From Petrolisthes cinctipes (lineage: Eukaryota > Arthropoda > Malacostraca > Decapoda > Porcellanidae): DNA of 64,000 nucleotides. How positions within the stretch are numbered: the first letter of the stretch is position 1; every line of letters starts with the position of its first letter. Positions 63,963 to 64,000 of this stretch are shown piece after piece. A program made the translations under genes and the position numbers. Under the pieces are notes generated by a model, which saw only the letters and a program-made list of their open reading frames with translations, had not been told where the DNA came from and searched no databases. Location: positions 2,919,501 to 2,983,500 of the forward strand of contig JAWQEG010000369.1 of NCBI GenBank assembly GCA_033782935.1. The letters run 5' to 3'.

Positions 63963-64000
63963 AGTAGGCATGTACAGATCGCTTCTGGGACCCCAAAATA
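63963..64000 (+). repeat. Partial C monomer at the window end
   Basis: The last 38 bases are the start of a C monomer (agatcgcttctgggacccc then aaaata), so the array continues past the right edge. Confidence 0.9.

Larger units (their letters stand above)
1..64000 (+). repeat. Satellite DNA array with higher-order repeats, whole window
   Basis: The window is one uninterrupted head-to-tail array of related 148-177 bp monomers, all in the same orientation. Landmarks such as aggcatgtacag, gaattttcgggtgtttt and ttttgaaaat recur in every undamaged monomer from the first bases to the last. The array starts two bases before a monomer boundary and ends 38 bases into a C monomer, so it extends beyond both ends. 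Three classes (A 148, B 176, C 177 bp) form a 501-bp trimer, and two alternating trimer versions form a 1,002-bp unit. No stretch over 300 bases lacks the repeat and I see no gene or mobile element. Nearly nucleosome-sized monomers with higher-order structure are typical of centromeric satellites, but centromere function is inferred. I do not recognise the family. Confidence 0.98.

Noticed and set aside
108..63996. Over two hundred open frames of 60-130 codons repeating every 501 bp, nearly all on the minus strand
   Set aside because: They are the same three or four frames of the repeat read again and again. Single-base indels between copies shift or end them freely, with no sign of protein constraint.
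1..64000. CRISPR array
   Set aside because: There are no short constant repeats separated by unique spacers. The whole monomer is repeated and the units are far too long.
1..64000. Variable-number tandem repeat inside a protein-coding gene
   Set aside because: Class lengths of 148 and 176 bp are not multiples of three, indels are not in frame, and there is no flanking coding sequence in the window.
1..64000. Known satellite families (alpha satellite, CEN178/180, CentO, CentC), telomeric repeat, rDNA or 5S arrays
   Set aside because: None of their characteristic sequences is present as far as I can recognise. The match to the CENP-B box is only 7 of 9 fixed positions. A database search would be needed to assign a family.

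Overview
All 64,000 bases are one continuous tandem-repeat (satellite DNA) array. I see no gene, RNA gene, transposon, promoter or single-copy sequence. The array is AT-rich, runs head-to-tail in one orientation, and enters and leaves the window in mid-array. Length, monomer size (148-177 bp) and higher-order organisation point to a eukaryotic chromosome, most likely centromeric or other constitutive heterochromatin. I do not recognise the satellite family and cannot name the organism. A plant or an animal is possible, and centromere identity is inferred only from architecture.

The structure is layered. (1) A core of about 60 bp occurs twice per full monomer, 88 bp apart, so the 176/177-bp monomer is itself an old dimer. 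(2) Three monomer classes alternate: A (148 bp, lacking one 29-bp linker), B (176 bp) and C (177 bp). Together A-B-C make a 501-bp trimer. (3) Two versions of each class alternate (A1-B1-C1, then A2-B2-C2), giving a 1,002-bp hexameric higher-order repeat (HOR). I located about 126 A-type monomers by eye. By hand count, about 74 of the 125 spacings between successive A monomers are exactly 501 bp, and most others are explained by gain or loss of whole monomers or by small recurrent deletions. (4) Multi-kilobase blocks of HOR units are duplicated at offsets of about 0.5, 1.0, 1.5, 3.7, 4.8, 6.6, 10.2 and 15.6 kb.

Layout: 0-9.5 kb is a local amplification with a 3,673-bp offset, marked by a 175-bp B variant and four-monomer units. 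9.5-31 kb is the most regular trimer/hexamer array, with A-B and A-C dimers and long-range copies (13.6-15.1 kb matches 29.3-30.7 kb). 31-44 kb carries units with extra C monomers that share one B variant. 42-48 kb carries a spreading 468-bp contracted unit. 39-55 kb holds three copies of a module in which two A monomers are adjacent. 55-62 kb is the most rearranged part, with chimeric monomers and several deletions. 62-64 kb returns mostly to the regular pattern.

The many open frames, mostly on the minus strand, are by-products of the repeat: 501 and 177 are multiples of three, so a stop-poor frame recurs in register. I regard none as a gene.
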